A stretch of DNA of 64,000 nucleotides from JBKHXF01 sp046566145 (GTDB lineage Bacteria; Actinomycetota; Nitriliruptoria; Nitriliruptorales; Nitriliruptoraceae): positions 1 to 64,000 of the forward strand of contig JBKHXF010000034.1 in the NCBI GenBank assembly GCA_046566145.1. The letters are read 5' to 3'. Shown in pieces: positions 31,496-39,906 of this stretch (its first letter is position 1; each line of letters opens with the position of its first letter). The notes below the pieces were generated by a model, which saw nothing but the letters and a program-made list of their open reading frames with translations, was not told the origin of the DNA and did not search any database. The position numbers and the translations under genes were made by a program.

Positions 31496-33151
31496 GTGAG
31501 CGACACCCCGCTGCCCGACCCGGCGACCGCGCCGGCGGTCGCCCTGTACGACACGACGCTGCGCGACGGCACCCAGCGCGAGGGCGTGACCCTGTCGGTG
31601 ACCGACAAGCTCCGGGTCGCCGCGCACATGGACGCGCTCGGCGTGCACTTCATCGAAGGCGGCTGGCCCGGCGCGAACCCGAAGGACACCGAGTTCTTCG
31701 CCCGCGCCGCCGCCGGTGACCTGCGGCTCGACCACGCGACGCTCGTCACCTTCGGGATGACGCGCAGCGCGAGGCACGAGGTGGACGCCGACCCGCTGCT
31801 GCAGGCGCTGCTCGACGCGCGCACGGACGTCATCTGCCTGGTCGGCAAGTCGTGGGGCTACCACGTCGACGAGGCGCTCGGTGTGGCGCGCGAGACGAAC
31901 CTCGCGATGGTGTCGGAGTCGGTCGCCCACCTCGTGTCGCAGGGCCGCCGGGTCGTCTTCGACGCCGAGCACTTCTTCGACGGTTGGGCCCGCGACCGCG
32001 CGTACGCCCGCGAGGTGGTCGTGGCGGCCGCCGAGGCCGGCGCCGAGACCGTCGTGCTGTGCGACACCAACGGCGGCGCGATGCCGTGGGACGTCGCGCC
32101 CATCGTCCGTGAACTGGTGGACACCCTGCCCTGCGAGGTCGGCCTGCACTTCCACGACGACGGCGGGTGCGGCGTCGCCAACACCCTGCTCGGGGTCGAG
32201 GCCGGCGCGGTGCAGGTGCAGGGGACCGCCAACGGCCTCGGGGAGCGGTGCGGCAACGCGAACCTCTTCACCATCATCGGCGACCTGCAGCTCAAGCGCG
32301 GCCTCGAGCTGATCTCCCCGGCGCAGCTCGAGCGGCTCGCCGACACGAGCCACGTCGTGGCGGAGCTCACCAACCAGGCCCACCCGTCGGTCGCGCCCTA
32401 CGTGGGGCACACGGCGTTCAGCCACAAGGCCGGCCTGCACGCGTCCGCGCTCGCCAAGGCACCCGACATGTACCAGCACGTCGACCCGGACCTCGTCGGC
32501 AACCGGCAGCGGCTGGTCGTCTCCGAGCTCGCCGGCCGGTCGAACATCGTGCTGAAGGCGAAGGAGCTCGGGCTCGAGGTGACCGACGAGGAGGCCGCCC
32601 AGGTCCTCGCCGTGGTCAAGCAGCGCGAGGCGGAGGGCTGGAGCTACGAGGCGGCCGACGCGTCGTTCGCGCTGCTGCTGCTGCGCGAGACGGGCCGGCT
32701 CGCCCCTGCGGACGAACCGTTCGTCACCCAGCGCTACCGCGTGACGGTCGGCGGCCGGCACCCCTCCGAGGCCCCCTTGGGCGCGCCGGCGGAGGCGATC
32801 CTCAGCGTCGAGGTGGCCGGCGAGCGCAAGCTCGGCGCCGGCGAGGGCAACGGGCCCGTCGACGCGCTCGACCACGCCTTCCGCAACGCCGTGAACGGCA
32901 CGTGGCCGCACCTCGCGGACATCCACCTCGTGGACTACAAGGTCCGTATCATGGAGGCATCGCAGGGCACGGACGCGGTGACACGGGTCCTCATCACGGC
33001 GACGGACGGGGCAGACGTGTGGGACACGGTCGGGGTGCACCCCAACGTCGTGGAGGCCTCCTGGCGGGCCCTCTCCGACGCCTACACCCACGCGCTGCTG
33101 CGGGCTGAGACCGGTGGGTCGCCGCACACGCACCCGACGCCGGGGCGCTGA
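31496..33151 (+). CDS. cimA: (R)-citramalate synthase
   Basis: 551 residues. VALYDTTLRDGTQREGVTLSV starts the barrel; IEGGWPGANPKDTEFF is characteristic of CimA as opposed to LeuA. LHFHDDGGCGVANTL, GTANGLGERCGNANL, FSHKAGLHASALAK and LAGRSNIVLKAKELG follow, then a LeuA-type regulatory dimerisation domain (about 400-540). It condenses acetyl-CoA and pyruvate to citramalate, the threonine-independent route to isoleucine. The start is GTG with AGAGGA upstream. The histidine kinase begins three bases after the stop. Confidence 0.93.
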   Translation: MSDTPLPDPATAPAVALYDTTLRDGTQREGVTLSVTDKLRVAAHMDALGVHFIEGGWPGANPKDTEFFARAAAGDLRLDHATLVTFGMTRSARHEVDADPLLQALLDARTDVICLVGKSWGYHVDEALGVARETNLAMVSESVAHLVSQGRRVVFDAEHFFDGWARDRAYAREVVVAAAEAGAETVVLCDTNGGAMPWDVAPIVRELVDTLPCEVGLHFHDDGGCGVANTLLGVEAGAVQVQGTANGLGERCGNANLFTIIGDLQLKRGLELISPAQLERLADTSHVVAELTNQAHPSVAPYVGHTAFSHKAGLHASALAKAPDMYQHVDPDLVGNRQRLVVSELAGRSNIVLKAKELGLEVTDEEAAQVLAVVKQREAEGWSYEAADASFALLLLRETGRLAPADEPFVTQRYRVTVGGRHPSEAPLGAPAEAILSVEVAGERKLGAGEGNGPVDALDHAFRNAVNGTWPHLADIHLVDYKVRIMEASQGTDAVTRVLITATDGADVWDTVGVHPNVVEASWRALSDAYTHALLRAETGGSPHTHPTPGR

Positions 33152-33153
33152 CC

Positions 33154-35244
33154 GTGCTGCGCCAGGGGGCCGAGGACGACCTGCGGGGACTCGGCGCCCG
33201 GGCGCTCGCCGGGCTGGTCGACGCCACGCGTGAGCTGAACGCGACGGGCGACCTGCAGCGGACCCTCGACGTGGTGCTCGAGCAGGCGCTGCGCCTGCTG
33301 GAGGCGGACGAGGGGTCGGTGATGCGGCGCACCGAGGACGGGGGGTCGCTCGTCATCGGTGCCGCGCGCGGCCTCGCCCCGCACGTCGTCGCCGAGACGC
33401 GTGTCCTCCTCGGTGCGGGCATCGCGGGCTACGTGGCGGCGAGCGGGACCCCGCTGGTGCTCGGCGACGACCGCGAGGTCTCGCGGTACGGCGACGAGGA
33501 GGGGACCCGCCACCTGGTCAGCTCGATCTGCGTCCCCCTGCGGGCCGCCGGCGATGTCGTCGGTGTGCTGAACGTCAACCTCGTGCGCGACCGCGCGCGC
33601 CGACCCGCGTTCGACGACACCGACCTGCGCATCGCCGTCGCGTTCGCCGAGGTCGCCGCCTCCGCGCTGCGCCAGGCCCAGCTGTACGCCGCCGCCCGGA
33701 CCCGTGCCGACGACCTCGCCCTGCTGTTCGAGGCGGGCACGGCGCTGGTCGGCGCGGCCCGGCTCGACCAGGTCGCGACGGCCCTGCTCGACGCCGCCCG
33801 GGCGCTCATCGGTGCCGAGCACGGGTTCGTCGTCGCCGCGCCCCCGGGCCGTGACCCCGAGCCGGTGGAGGTCCGGGGGCTCACGCTCGGCCGCGTGCTC
33901 GCGATCGTCCGTCGACCGTCGGTGCTCGCGACGCTGCTGCAGGGGAGCGGGCTGCGGGTCGTCGACGACGTGGCCACCGACCCGGCGCTGGCGACCCTGG
34001 CCGCGGGGGAGGGGACGACCCGAGCGGTGGTGCTGCCGCTGCACGGGCCGACCGGTCCGCTCGGGCTGCTCGTGGCCGTGCAGCCCGGCGGGGTGCCCCG
34101 GCCACCGGGGCACCGCATCCGGGTGCTCGCGACCTTCGAGACGCCGGCGTCGCTCGCGCTGGCCCGGTCGGTGCTCGCCGAGGAGCTGGTCGCCAAGGAC
34201 GACGAGCTCAGCGCCCTCGCCATCGCCGTGCCGGACCCGATCCTGATCGTCGACGCCACCGGCGGCCTCGTCGCGATCAACCCGGTCGCGTCCGAGCTGT
34301 TCGGGCTGAACCCGACGTTCGAGACCGGCCGGGACGTGCGCGGGAAGCTGCGGTCCGTCGAGCTGGAGGCCCTCCTGCTCGACCGGAAGGACGCCGTGCG
34401 GACGGAGCTGACGCTCCTCACCCCGGACCCGCGCACGTTCCGCGTCCGTGCGTCGAGCACGGCGGCGGGCCCGGCGGGCTCCCGCATCCTGATCCTCGAG
34501 GACGTCACCACCGAGACCGAGCTCGACCGGCTCAAGAGCGACTTCGTGGCCGTCATCGGGCACGAGCTCCGCACGCCCCTCACGACGGTGCGCGGGTACG
34601 CGAAGGTCCTGCACTCGCGTGGGGACGACCTGCCCGATGCGGCGAGGCGCACGGCCATCGCGGCCATCGCCGAGCAGTCCGGTCGGCTCGAGTGGCTGGT
34701 CGAGGACCTGCTGCTGGTGTCGCAGGTCGAGCGCCACCGTCCACCGCTGCACCTCGAGGAGCGGTCCTTCGGGGCGACCATCGCGGAGCTCGTGGCCCGC
34801 GCCCGCGAGGTCCACCCCGGCCGCGAGATCCTGCTGCGCGAGGCCGCCGGCGAGCGGACCTTCCCCCTCGACCCGCTCAAGCTGGAGCGCGTCGTCCTGC
34901 ACCTGCTCGACAACGCGGCGAAGTTCGCCCCCGACGGTCCCATCGAGGTGGTCGTCGACCTCGACCCGACCCCGCGCGTCCGGGTCACCGACCACGGCCC
35001 GGGCATCTTCTCGGGCGACCTGCCCCGCGTCTTCGACCGCTTCCACCAGGTCGACGGGTCCGGCACCCGCGAGCACGGCGGGACCGGGATCGGGCTGCAC
35101 ATCTGCAAGACGCTCGTGGAGGTGTGGGGCGGCGAGATCGGCGCCGAGAGCGACCTCGGCCACGGCAGCACCTTCTGGTTCACGGTGCCCACCACCCCGC
35201 CGGCGGCCGAGCCCACGGACCTCGTGGAGCTCGACGAGGGATAG
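33154..35244 (+). CDS. Sensor histidine kinase (GAF-GAF-PAS-HisKA-HATPase)
   Basis: 696 residues. The first GAF domain (about 20-175) includes LLGAGIAGYVAASGTPLVLGD, and the second, weaker GAF runs about 185-345. A PAS domain (about 350-450) contains PDPILIVDATGGLVAINPVASELFG. HisKA has FVAVIGHELRTPLTTVRGYA (phospho-His), and the ATPase has LLDNAAKFAPDG (N box), VTDHGPGIFSGDLPRVFDRF (G1/F) and GGTGIGLHICK (G2). There is no membrane segment, so it senses a cytosolic signal. It is coupled to cimA by a three-base gap; no response regulator is adjacent. Confidence 0.93.
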   Translation: MLRQGAEDDLRGLGARALAGLVDATRELNATGDLQRTLDVVLEQALRLLEADEGSVMRRTEDGGSLVIGAARGLAPHVVAETRVLLGAGIAGYVAASGTPLVLGDDREVSRYGDEEGTRHLVSSICVPLRAAGDVVGVLNVNLVRDRARRPAFDDTDLRIAVAFAEVAASALRQAQLYAAARTRADDLALLFEAGTALVGAARLDQVATALLDAARALIGAEHGFVVAAPPGRDPEPVEVRGLTLGRVLAIVRRPSVLATLLQGSGLRVVDDVATDPALATLAAGEGTTRAVVLPLHGPTGPLGLLVAVQPGGVPRPPGHRIRVLATFETPASLALARSVLAEELVAKDDELSALAIAVPDPILIVDATGGLVAINPVASELFGLNPTFETGRDVRGKLRSVELEALLLDRKDAVRTELTLLTPDPRTFRVRASSTAAGPAGSRILILEDVTTETELDRLKSDFVAVIGHELRTPLTTVRGYAKVLHSRGDDLPDAARRTAIAAIAEQSGRLEWLVEDLLLVSQVERHRPPLHLEERSFGATIAELVARAREVHPGREILLREAAGERTFPLDPLKLERVVLHLLDNAAKFAPDGPIEVVVDLDPTPRVRVTDHGPGIFSGDLPRVFDRFHQVDGSGTREHGGTGIGLHICKTLVEVWGGEIGAESDLGHGSTFWFTVPTTPPAAEPTDLVELDEG

Positions 35245-35247
35245 CCT
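35242..35247 (+). promoter_or_regulatory. -10 box (TAGCCT) overlapping the kinase stop codon
   Basis: The TAG stop of the histidine kinase is the first half of TAGCCT, 43 bp before the FAH gene. Confidence 0.45.
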
Positions 35248-35290
35248 CGGCCGTCGTCCCCTTCGCTCCCTCCCCGAGGTCCGCGCCGCC

Positions 35291-36073
35291 GTGCCCCGCA
35301 TCGTCCGCTTCGCTGGTCCACAGGGCCCCCGCTACGGGGTGCTCGAGGGCACCGAGGTCGCGGTCATCGAGCCGCACCCGTTCACGTCGCACCGTCCCAC
35401 CGGGGAGGTCGTGGACGTCGAGGGGCTGCAGCTGCTCGCGCCGGTGATCCCGTCGAAGATCGTGTGCGTCGGCCGCAACTACCGCGACCACGCCGCCGAG
35501 CTCGGCAACGAGGTTCCCGAGGCGCCCCTGCTGTTCCTCAAGCCATCGTCGTCGGTGATCGGCCCGGGCGCCCCCATCCTCTACCCCTCGGACCACACCG
35601 ACGAGGTGCACCACGAGGCGGAGCTCGCGGTCGTCATCGGCGCGATCGTGTCACAGGCGACCCCGGAGGAGGCGGCCCGCGGCATCTACGGGTTCACCGC
35701 GGCCAACGACGTCACCGCCCGCGACCTGCAGCGCGCCGAGCCGCAGTGGACCCGGGCCAAGGGCTTCGACTCGTTCTGCCCGCTCGGACCGGCCATCGCG
35801 ACCGACATCGACCCGCACGACGTGCGCGTCCGCTGCCTCGTCGACGGGGAGGTGCGCCAGGACGGCACCACCGCCGACCTCGTCTTCGACGTGCCGACGC
35901 TCGTGTCGTACGTCTCTCAGGTGATGACCCTGCTGCCGTCCGACGTCGTCCTGACCGGCACCCCCGCCGGCGTCGGCCCGATCCTCCCCGGCCAGGTGGT
36001 GACCGTCGAGGTCGACGGCATCGGCCGGCTCAGCAACCCGGTGGTCGACCGGGACGCCACCCCCGACGCCTGA
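35291..36073 (+). CDS. Fumarylacetoacetate hydrolase family protein
   Basis: 260 residues. IVCVGRNYRDHAAELG, PLLFLKPSSSVIGPG, HHEAELAVVIG (metal Glu residues), GFTAANDVTARDLQ, KGFDSFCPLGP and VVLTGTPAGVGPILPGQVV are the FAH C-terminal-domain motifs. Members act as acylpyruvate hydrolases, oxaloacetate decarboxylases or HHDD isomerases; which one cannot be told. A homologue next to gltX is a common actinobacterial arrangement; here purB sits between. The start is GTG at 35291. Confidence 0.9.
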   Translation: MPRIVRFAGPQGPRYGVLEGTEVAVIEPHPFTSHRPTGEVVDVEGLQLLAPVIPSKIVCVGRNYRDHAAELGNEVPEAPLLFLKPSSSVIGPGAPILYPSDHTDEVHHEAELAVVIGAIVSQATPEEAARGIYGFTAANDVTARDLQRAEPQWTRAKGFDSFCPLGPAIATDIDPHDVRVRCLVDGEVRQDGTTADLVFDVPTLVSYVSQVMTLLPSDVVLTGTPAGVGPILPGQVVTVEVDGIGRLSNPVVDRDATPDA

Positions 36074-36094
36074 CCGAACCGGAGCGCCACGACC

Positions 36095-37522
36095 GTGACC
36101 GAGACCTCCATCCCCAACGTGCTCGCCGGCCGCTACGCCAGCCCGGCGATGGTCGACGTGTGGTCGCCGCGCGGGAAGGTGGTGCTCGAGCGGCGCTACT
36201 GGATCGCGGTGCTGCGCGCACAGGCCGACCTCGGCGTCGAGCTCCCCGACGGCGTGATCGAGGCCCACGAGGCCGTCGTCGAGCAGGTCGACCTCGCCTC
36301 GATCGACGCCCGTGAGCGGGTCACCCGCCACGACGTGAAGGCCCGCATCGAGGAGTTCGCCGCCCTCGCCGGACACGAGCACGTCCACAAGGGCATGACC
36401 TCGCGCGACCTGACCGAGAACGTCGAGCAGCTGCAGGTGCGACGCAGCCTCGAGCTGGTCCGCGACCGCTGTGTCGCGACGCTGGCCCTGCTCGCCGAGC
36501 GCGCCGTCGAGCACCGGGACACGGTGCTGACCGGCCGCACCCACAACGTCCCCGCCCAGGCCGTCACGCTCGGCAAGCGCATCGCGAACGCGGGGGAGGA
36601 GCTGCTGCAGGCGACCCGCCGGGTCGAGGAGCTGCTGGCGCGCTACCCGCTGCGCGGCGTGAAGGGGCCGGTCGGCACGCAGCTCGACCAGCTCGACCTG
36701 CTCGGTGACGAGGCGAAGGTCGACGAGCTCGAGCGGCGCATCGCCGCGCACCTCGGCTTCGACGAGACGCTCACCAACGTCGGCCAGGTCTACCCGCGCT
36801 CGCTCGACCTCGACGTCGTGTCCGCGCTGGTGCAGGTCGCCTCGGGTCCGGCGAACCTCGCCAAGACGCTGCGCCTCATGGCCGGGCAGGAGCTCGCCAC
36901 CGAGGGCTTCAGGCCCGGGCAGGTCGGCTCGTCCGCCATGCCGCACAAGATGAACTCGCGCTCCTCCGAGCGGGTCAACGGCTTCATGACGCTGCTGTCG
37001 GGCTACCTGACGATGGCGTCCGGGCTCGCCGGCGACCAGTGGAACGAGGGCGACGTGTCCTGCTCGGTCGTGCGGCGCGTGATGCTGCCCGACGCGTTCC
37101 TCGCCACCGACGGGCTGTTCGAGACGTTCCTCACCGTGCTCATCGAGCTCGGCGCGTACCCGGCCGTCATCGAGCGGGAGCTCGCCCGCACCCTGCCGTT
37201 CCTCGCCACCACCAAGGTCCTCGTCGCCGCGGTCCGCGCCGGCGTCGGTCGGGAGACGGCGCACGAGGCCATCAAGGAGCACGCCGTCGCCGTCGCGCTC
37301 GAGATGCGCGAGCAGGGCCGCACCGACAACGACCTGGTCGCCCGCCTCGCGGCCGACGAGCGCATCCCGCTCGACCGCGACGCGCTCGACGCGCTGCTCG
37401 CCGACCCGCTCGGCTTCGTCGGCCGCGCAGGCGAGCAGGTCGACGCCTTCGCGTCCCAGGTCGGTGCCCTCGTCGCGCGCCACCCGGAGGCGGCGGCCTA
37501 CCGGCCCGGCGCCATCCTCTGA
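36095..37522 (+). CDS. purB: Adenylosuccinate lyase
   Basis: 475 residues of the fumarase/aspartase superfamily. IPNVLAGRYASPAMVDVWSP, HEHVHKGMTSRDLTENVEQLQ, LTGRTHNVPAQAVTLGKR (catalytic His) and VGSSAMPHKMNSRSSERV (flexible signature loop with catalytic Ser) are intact. It catalyses two steps of purine synthesis: formation of AICAR from SAICAR and of AMP from adenylosuccinate. The start is GTG, 21 bp after the FAH gene and in the same probable operon with gltX. Confidence 0.95.
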   Translation: MTETSIPNVLAGRYASPAMVDVWSPRGKVVLERRYWIAVLRAQADLGVELPDGVIEAHEAVVEQVDLASIDARERVTRHDVKARIEEFAALAGHEHVHKGMTSRDLTENVEQLQVRRSLELVRDRCVATLALLAERAVEHRDTVLTGRTHNVPAQAVTLGKRIANAGEELLQATRRVEELLARYPLRGVKGPVGTQLDQLDLLGDEAKVDELERRIAAHLGFDETLTNVGQVYPRSLDLDVVSALVQVASGPANLAKTLRLMAGQELATEGFRPGQVGSSAMPHKMNSRSSERVNGFMTLLSGYLTMASGLAGDQWNEGDVSCSVVRRVMLPDAFLATDGLFETFLTVLIELGAYPAVIERELARTLPFLATTKVLVAAVRAGVGRETAHEAIKEHAVAVALEMREQGRTDNDLVARLAADERIPLDRDALDALLADPLGFVGRAGEQVDAFASQVGALVARHPEAAAYRPGAIL

Positions 37523-37571
37523 CCCGCCCGCCTCCCCGCCCCTCCCGCCCGCCTCCCCGGAGGAGACCCCC

Positions 37572-39146
37572 GTGTCCGCCACCCCCCGCGTCCGCTTCGC
37601 CCCGGCTCCGTCCGGCTGGCTCCACGTCGGCAGCGTCCGCACGGCGCTGTTCAACTGGCTCCACGCCCGCCACCACGGCGGCACCGCCGTGTTCCGGATC
37701 GAGGACACCGACGCGTCACGTGCCACCGAGGCGTCGATGGACTCGATGCACGAGGCGATGGCCTGGCTCGGGCTCGACTGGGACGAGGGCGTGCGCGCCG
37801 GCGGTCCGTACGGCCCGTACCGGCAGTCCGAGCGCCGCGCCCTGCACGACGCGGTCGCCCGCCGGCTGGTCGACGTCGGCGCGCTGTACCGCGACGAGCG
37901 CTCCGCCGACGAGCTCACCGAGTGGCGCGAGGACCGGCAGGCCGAGAAGCTGCCGCCGATCGTGAAGCGCTCGACCGTGCCCGACGCCACCGGCGACGGC
38001 GAGGCGACCCTCCGGCTCGCGCTACCGGAGACCGGCACCATCGCCGTCGAGGACCTCGTCCGCGGGACCGTCACCTGGGACTGGGCGACCGAGTCCGACC
38101 CGGTGCTGGTCCGCTCCGACGGCTCGCCCACCTACGTGCTCGCCAACGCCGTCGACGACGTGGCGCAGGGCATCACCCTCGTGTGCCGCGGCGAGGACCT
38201 GCTGTCGGTCACGCCGCGGCAGGCCTTCCTCTACGACCTGCTCATCCGTGACGGGCTGGTCGACGACGCGCTCGCCGAGGTCGGGTTCCCGGCCCGGGAG
38301 GCCGGCTGGACCCACCCGAGCTCCTTCGCGCACCTGCCGATGATCGTCGGGATGGACCGCAAGAAGCTCTCGAAGCGGCACGGGTCGGTCGCCATCCAGC
38401 AGTTCGCCCGCCAGGGCTACCTGCCGGAGACGCTCGTCAACTACATCGCGCTGCTCGGCTGGGCGCCCGGCGACGGGCGCGAGCGCATGGACCTCGACGA
38501 GCTCATCGAGGCGTTCGACCTCGCGCAGGTCGGCCGCTCCGCCGCGGCGTTCGACACCGACAAGCTCACGGCGTTCAACGGCGAGCGCATCCGCGCGCTG
38601 TCGGTCGGTGAGCTCGCCGACCGGCTCGTGCCGTACCTCGACGGCACCCTCCCGCCGGTGGCCGACGACGTCGACGTCGACACCGACGCGCCGGACGAAG
38701 CGACCTTCGAGCCGCTCATCGCCACCCCGCCGACCGACGCGGAGCGGACGATGCTCGAGGGGCTCGTCCCGCACGTGCAGGAGCGGATGCAGCGCCTCGA
38801 CGAGGTGCGGAGCTACGCGCCGGCGTTCTTCTCCGAGACGGTCGAGCTCGACCCGGACAGCGTCGCGAAGGTGCTCAGCAAGGCCGGTGCGCCCGAGGCC
38901 ATCGAGGCGGGGCGTCGCGTGCTCGCCGACGTCGAGTGGAGCGTGGAGGCCATCGAGGCGGCGCTGCGCGCCCTGCCGGAGGAGCTCGGCATCGGGTTCG
39001 GCAAGGTCGCGCAACCGATCCGGGTCGCGGTGACCGGTTCGAGCGTCAGCCCGCCGCTGTTCGAGTCGATCGAGCTGCTCGACCGCCAGGTCGTGCTCGA
39101 CCGGCTCGACGCGGCCCTGCCGGTCGCCAGGGCGCAGCAGGGCTGA
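37572..39146 (+). CDS. gltX: Glutamyl-tRNA synthetase
   Basis: 524 residues, class I. VRFAPAPSGWLHVGSVRTAL contains the HIGH-equivalent (H-V-G-S), and FRIEDTDASRAT binds glutamate/ATP. MDRKKLSKRHGSVAIQQF has the KMSKS-equivalent. The anticodon-binding half follows from about residue 330. The GTG at 37572 is chosen for its GGAGGAG site. The gene is followed directly by tRNA-Gln and tRNA-Glu. If the organism lacks glutaminyl-tRNA synthetase, as most actinobacteria do, this enzyme would charge both tRNAs and GatCAB would amidate the Gln one. Confidence 0.95.
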   Translation: MSATPRVRFAPAPSGWLHVGSVRTALFNWLHARHHGGTAVFRIEDTDASRATEASMDSMHEAMAWLGLDWDEGVRAGGPYGPYRQSERRALHDAVARRLVDVGALYRDERSADELTEWREDRQAEKLPPIVKRSTVPDATGDGEATLRLALPETGTIAVEDLVRGTVTWDWATESDPVLVRSDGSPTYVLANAVDDVAQGITLVCRGEDLLSVTPRQAFLYDLLIRDGLVDDALAEVGFPAREAGWTHPSSFAHLPMIVGMDRKKLSKRHGSVAIQQFARQGYLPETLVNYIALLGWAPGDGRERMDLDELIEAFDLAQVGRSAAAFDTDKLTAFNGERIRALSVGELADRLVPYLDGTLPPVADDVDVDTDAPDEATFEPLIATPPTDAERTMLEGLVPHVQERMQRLDEVRSYAPAFFSETVELDPDSVAKVLSKAGAPEAIEAGRRVLADVEWSVEAIEAALRALPEELGIGFGKVAQPIRVAVTGSSVSPPLFESIELLDRQVVLDRLDAALPVARAQQG

Positions 39147-39221
39147 CCCACCTCGGGTGCGGGCGCCGCGCGCAGCCCGGTGGTCACCGCCGCCGGTTCG
39201 CGTCCCACCGGGGGTGTCCGT

Positions 39222-39227
39222 TACCCT
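39222..39227 (+). promoter_or_regulatory. -10 box (TACCCT) of the tRNA-Gln gene
   Basis: TACCCT ends 12 bases before the first nucleotide of the mature tRNA-Gln. Confidence 0.55.
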
Positions 39228-39239
39228 CCGCGACGCCCT

Positions 39240-39311
39240 TCGGGGGTGGTGTAATTGGCAACACGACTGGTTCTGGTCCAGTTATTGAGGGTTCGAGTCC
39301 TTCCCCCCGAG
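39240..39311 (+). tRNA. tRNA-Gln (anticodon CTG)
   Basis: A 72-nt cloverleaf: acceptor TCGGGGG with CCCCCGA, D arm GTGT/ACAC, anticodon stem ACTGG/CCAGT with loop TTCTGGT (anticodon CTG, reads CAG), T arm GAGGG-TTCGAGT-CCTTC, discriminator G. The 3' CCA is not encoded. Confidence 0.95.
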
Positions 39312-39346
39312 CTGCGGTGAGCGTCAGAAGGTCCTGTCGGACTCGC

Positions 39347-39352
39347 TACACT
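39347..39352 (+). promoter_or_regulatory. -10 box (TACACT) of the tRNA-Glu gene
   Basis: TACACT lies 57 bp before the mature tRNA-Glu, so the two tRNAs may have separate promoters. Confidence 0.4.
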
Positions 39353-39409
39353 CGCCGCCCGCCGGCCCCAACGGGAACGCTCCGTGAAGGTCGGCACACA
39401 ACTGCACAC

Positions 39410-39485
39410 GCCCCCGTCGTCTAGCGGCCCAGGACGTCGCCCTCTCAAGGCGGTAACGGCGGTTCAAATCCGCTCGGGGGTACCA
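39410..39485 (+). tRNA. tRNA-Glu (anticodon CTC)
   Basis: Acceptor GCCCCCG pairs with CGGGGGT (one G-U). The anticodon loop CTCTCAA gives CTC, reading GAG. T loop TTCAAAT is flanked by a GCGG/CCGC-type stem. Discriminator A at 39482 is followed by CCA, which appears to be encoded. Confidence 0.95.
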
Positions 39486-39492
39486 GCAGCAA

Positions 39493-39525
39493 CGGAGCCC
39501 GGTGACCACTGGTCACCGGGCTCCG
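39493..39525 (+). terminator. Terminator hairpin after tRNA-Glu
   Basis: A perfect 15-bp stem (39493-39507 with 39511-39525) with loop ACT starts seven bases after the CCA end. It is followed by TCGTCCTC rather than a T-run. It separates the tRNA genes from the convergent membrane-protein gene. Confidence 0.65.
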
Positions 39526-39543
39526 TCGTCCTCGGCGCGCGCG

Positions 39544-39897
39544 TCACCCCTCGTGGCCGGCGTCCGCGCCGTCGTCCCGGGACGTCCTGCGGTCGAGGTC
39601 GCGCAGGAACGCCGGGTCGTCGTCGGGGCCGCGTGGTGCGGGTCGTCGGGGGGAGCGTCGTGACGGGGGGGTACGCCCCGCGGGCCCGCGGGGCCACGCG
39701 GGTCCTCGTCCGCCGTCGCCCTGCGGGCGTCCGAGGAACAGCCACAGCAGCCCTCCGATCGGCACGAGCAGCGCGACCACCACGAGCCAGATCCGCTTCG
39801 GCAGCAGGCGCACGTCGTCCGGGTCGGACGTGACGACGTCGAGCAGGCAGTACAGCCAGAACGCGAAGGTCGCGACGATCGGCAGCACCCGCAGCAC
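39544..39897 (-). CDS. PLDc_N-type small membrane protein
   Basis: 117 residues. Two membrane helices (LRVLPIVATFAFWLYCLLDVV and LPKRIWLVVVALLVPIGGLLWLFLG) are joined by SDPDDVRLLPKR, the typical phospholipase-D-nuclease N-terminal (PLDc_N) unit. A basic, Pro/Arg-rich cytoplasmic tail follows. There is no HKD motif, so it is not itself a phospholipase. It lies nine bases after dapE and is probably co-transcribed with it. Confidence 0.8.
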   Translation of the reverse strand: MLRVLPIVATFAFWLYCLLDVVTSDPDDVRLLPKRIWLVVVALLVPIGGLLWLFLGRPQGDGGRGPAWPRGPAGRTPPSRRSPRRPAPRGPDDDPAFLRDLDRRTSRDDGADAGHEG

Positions 39898-39906
39898 GAC
39901 GGCCCC

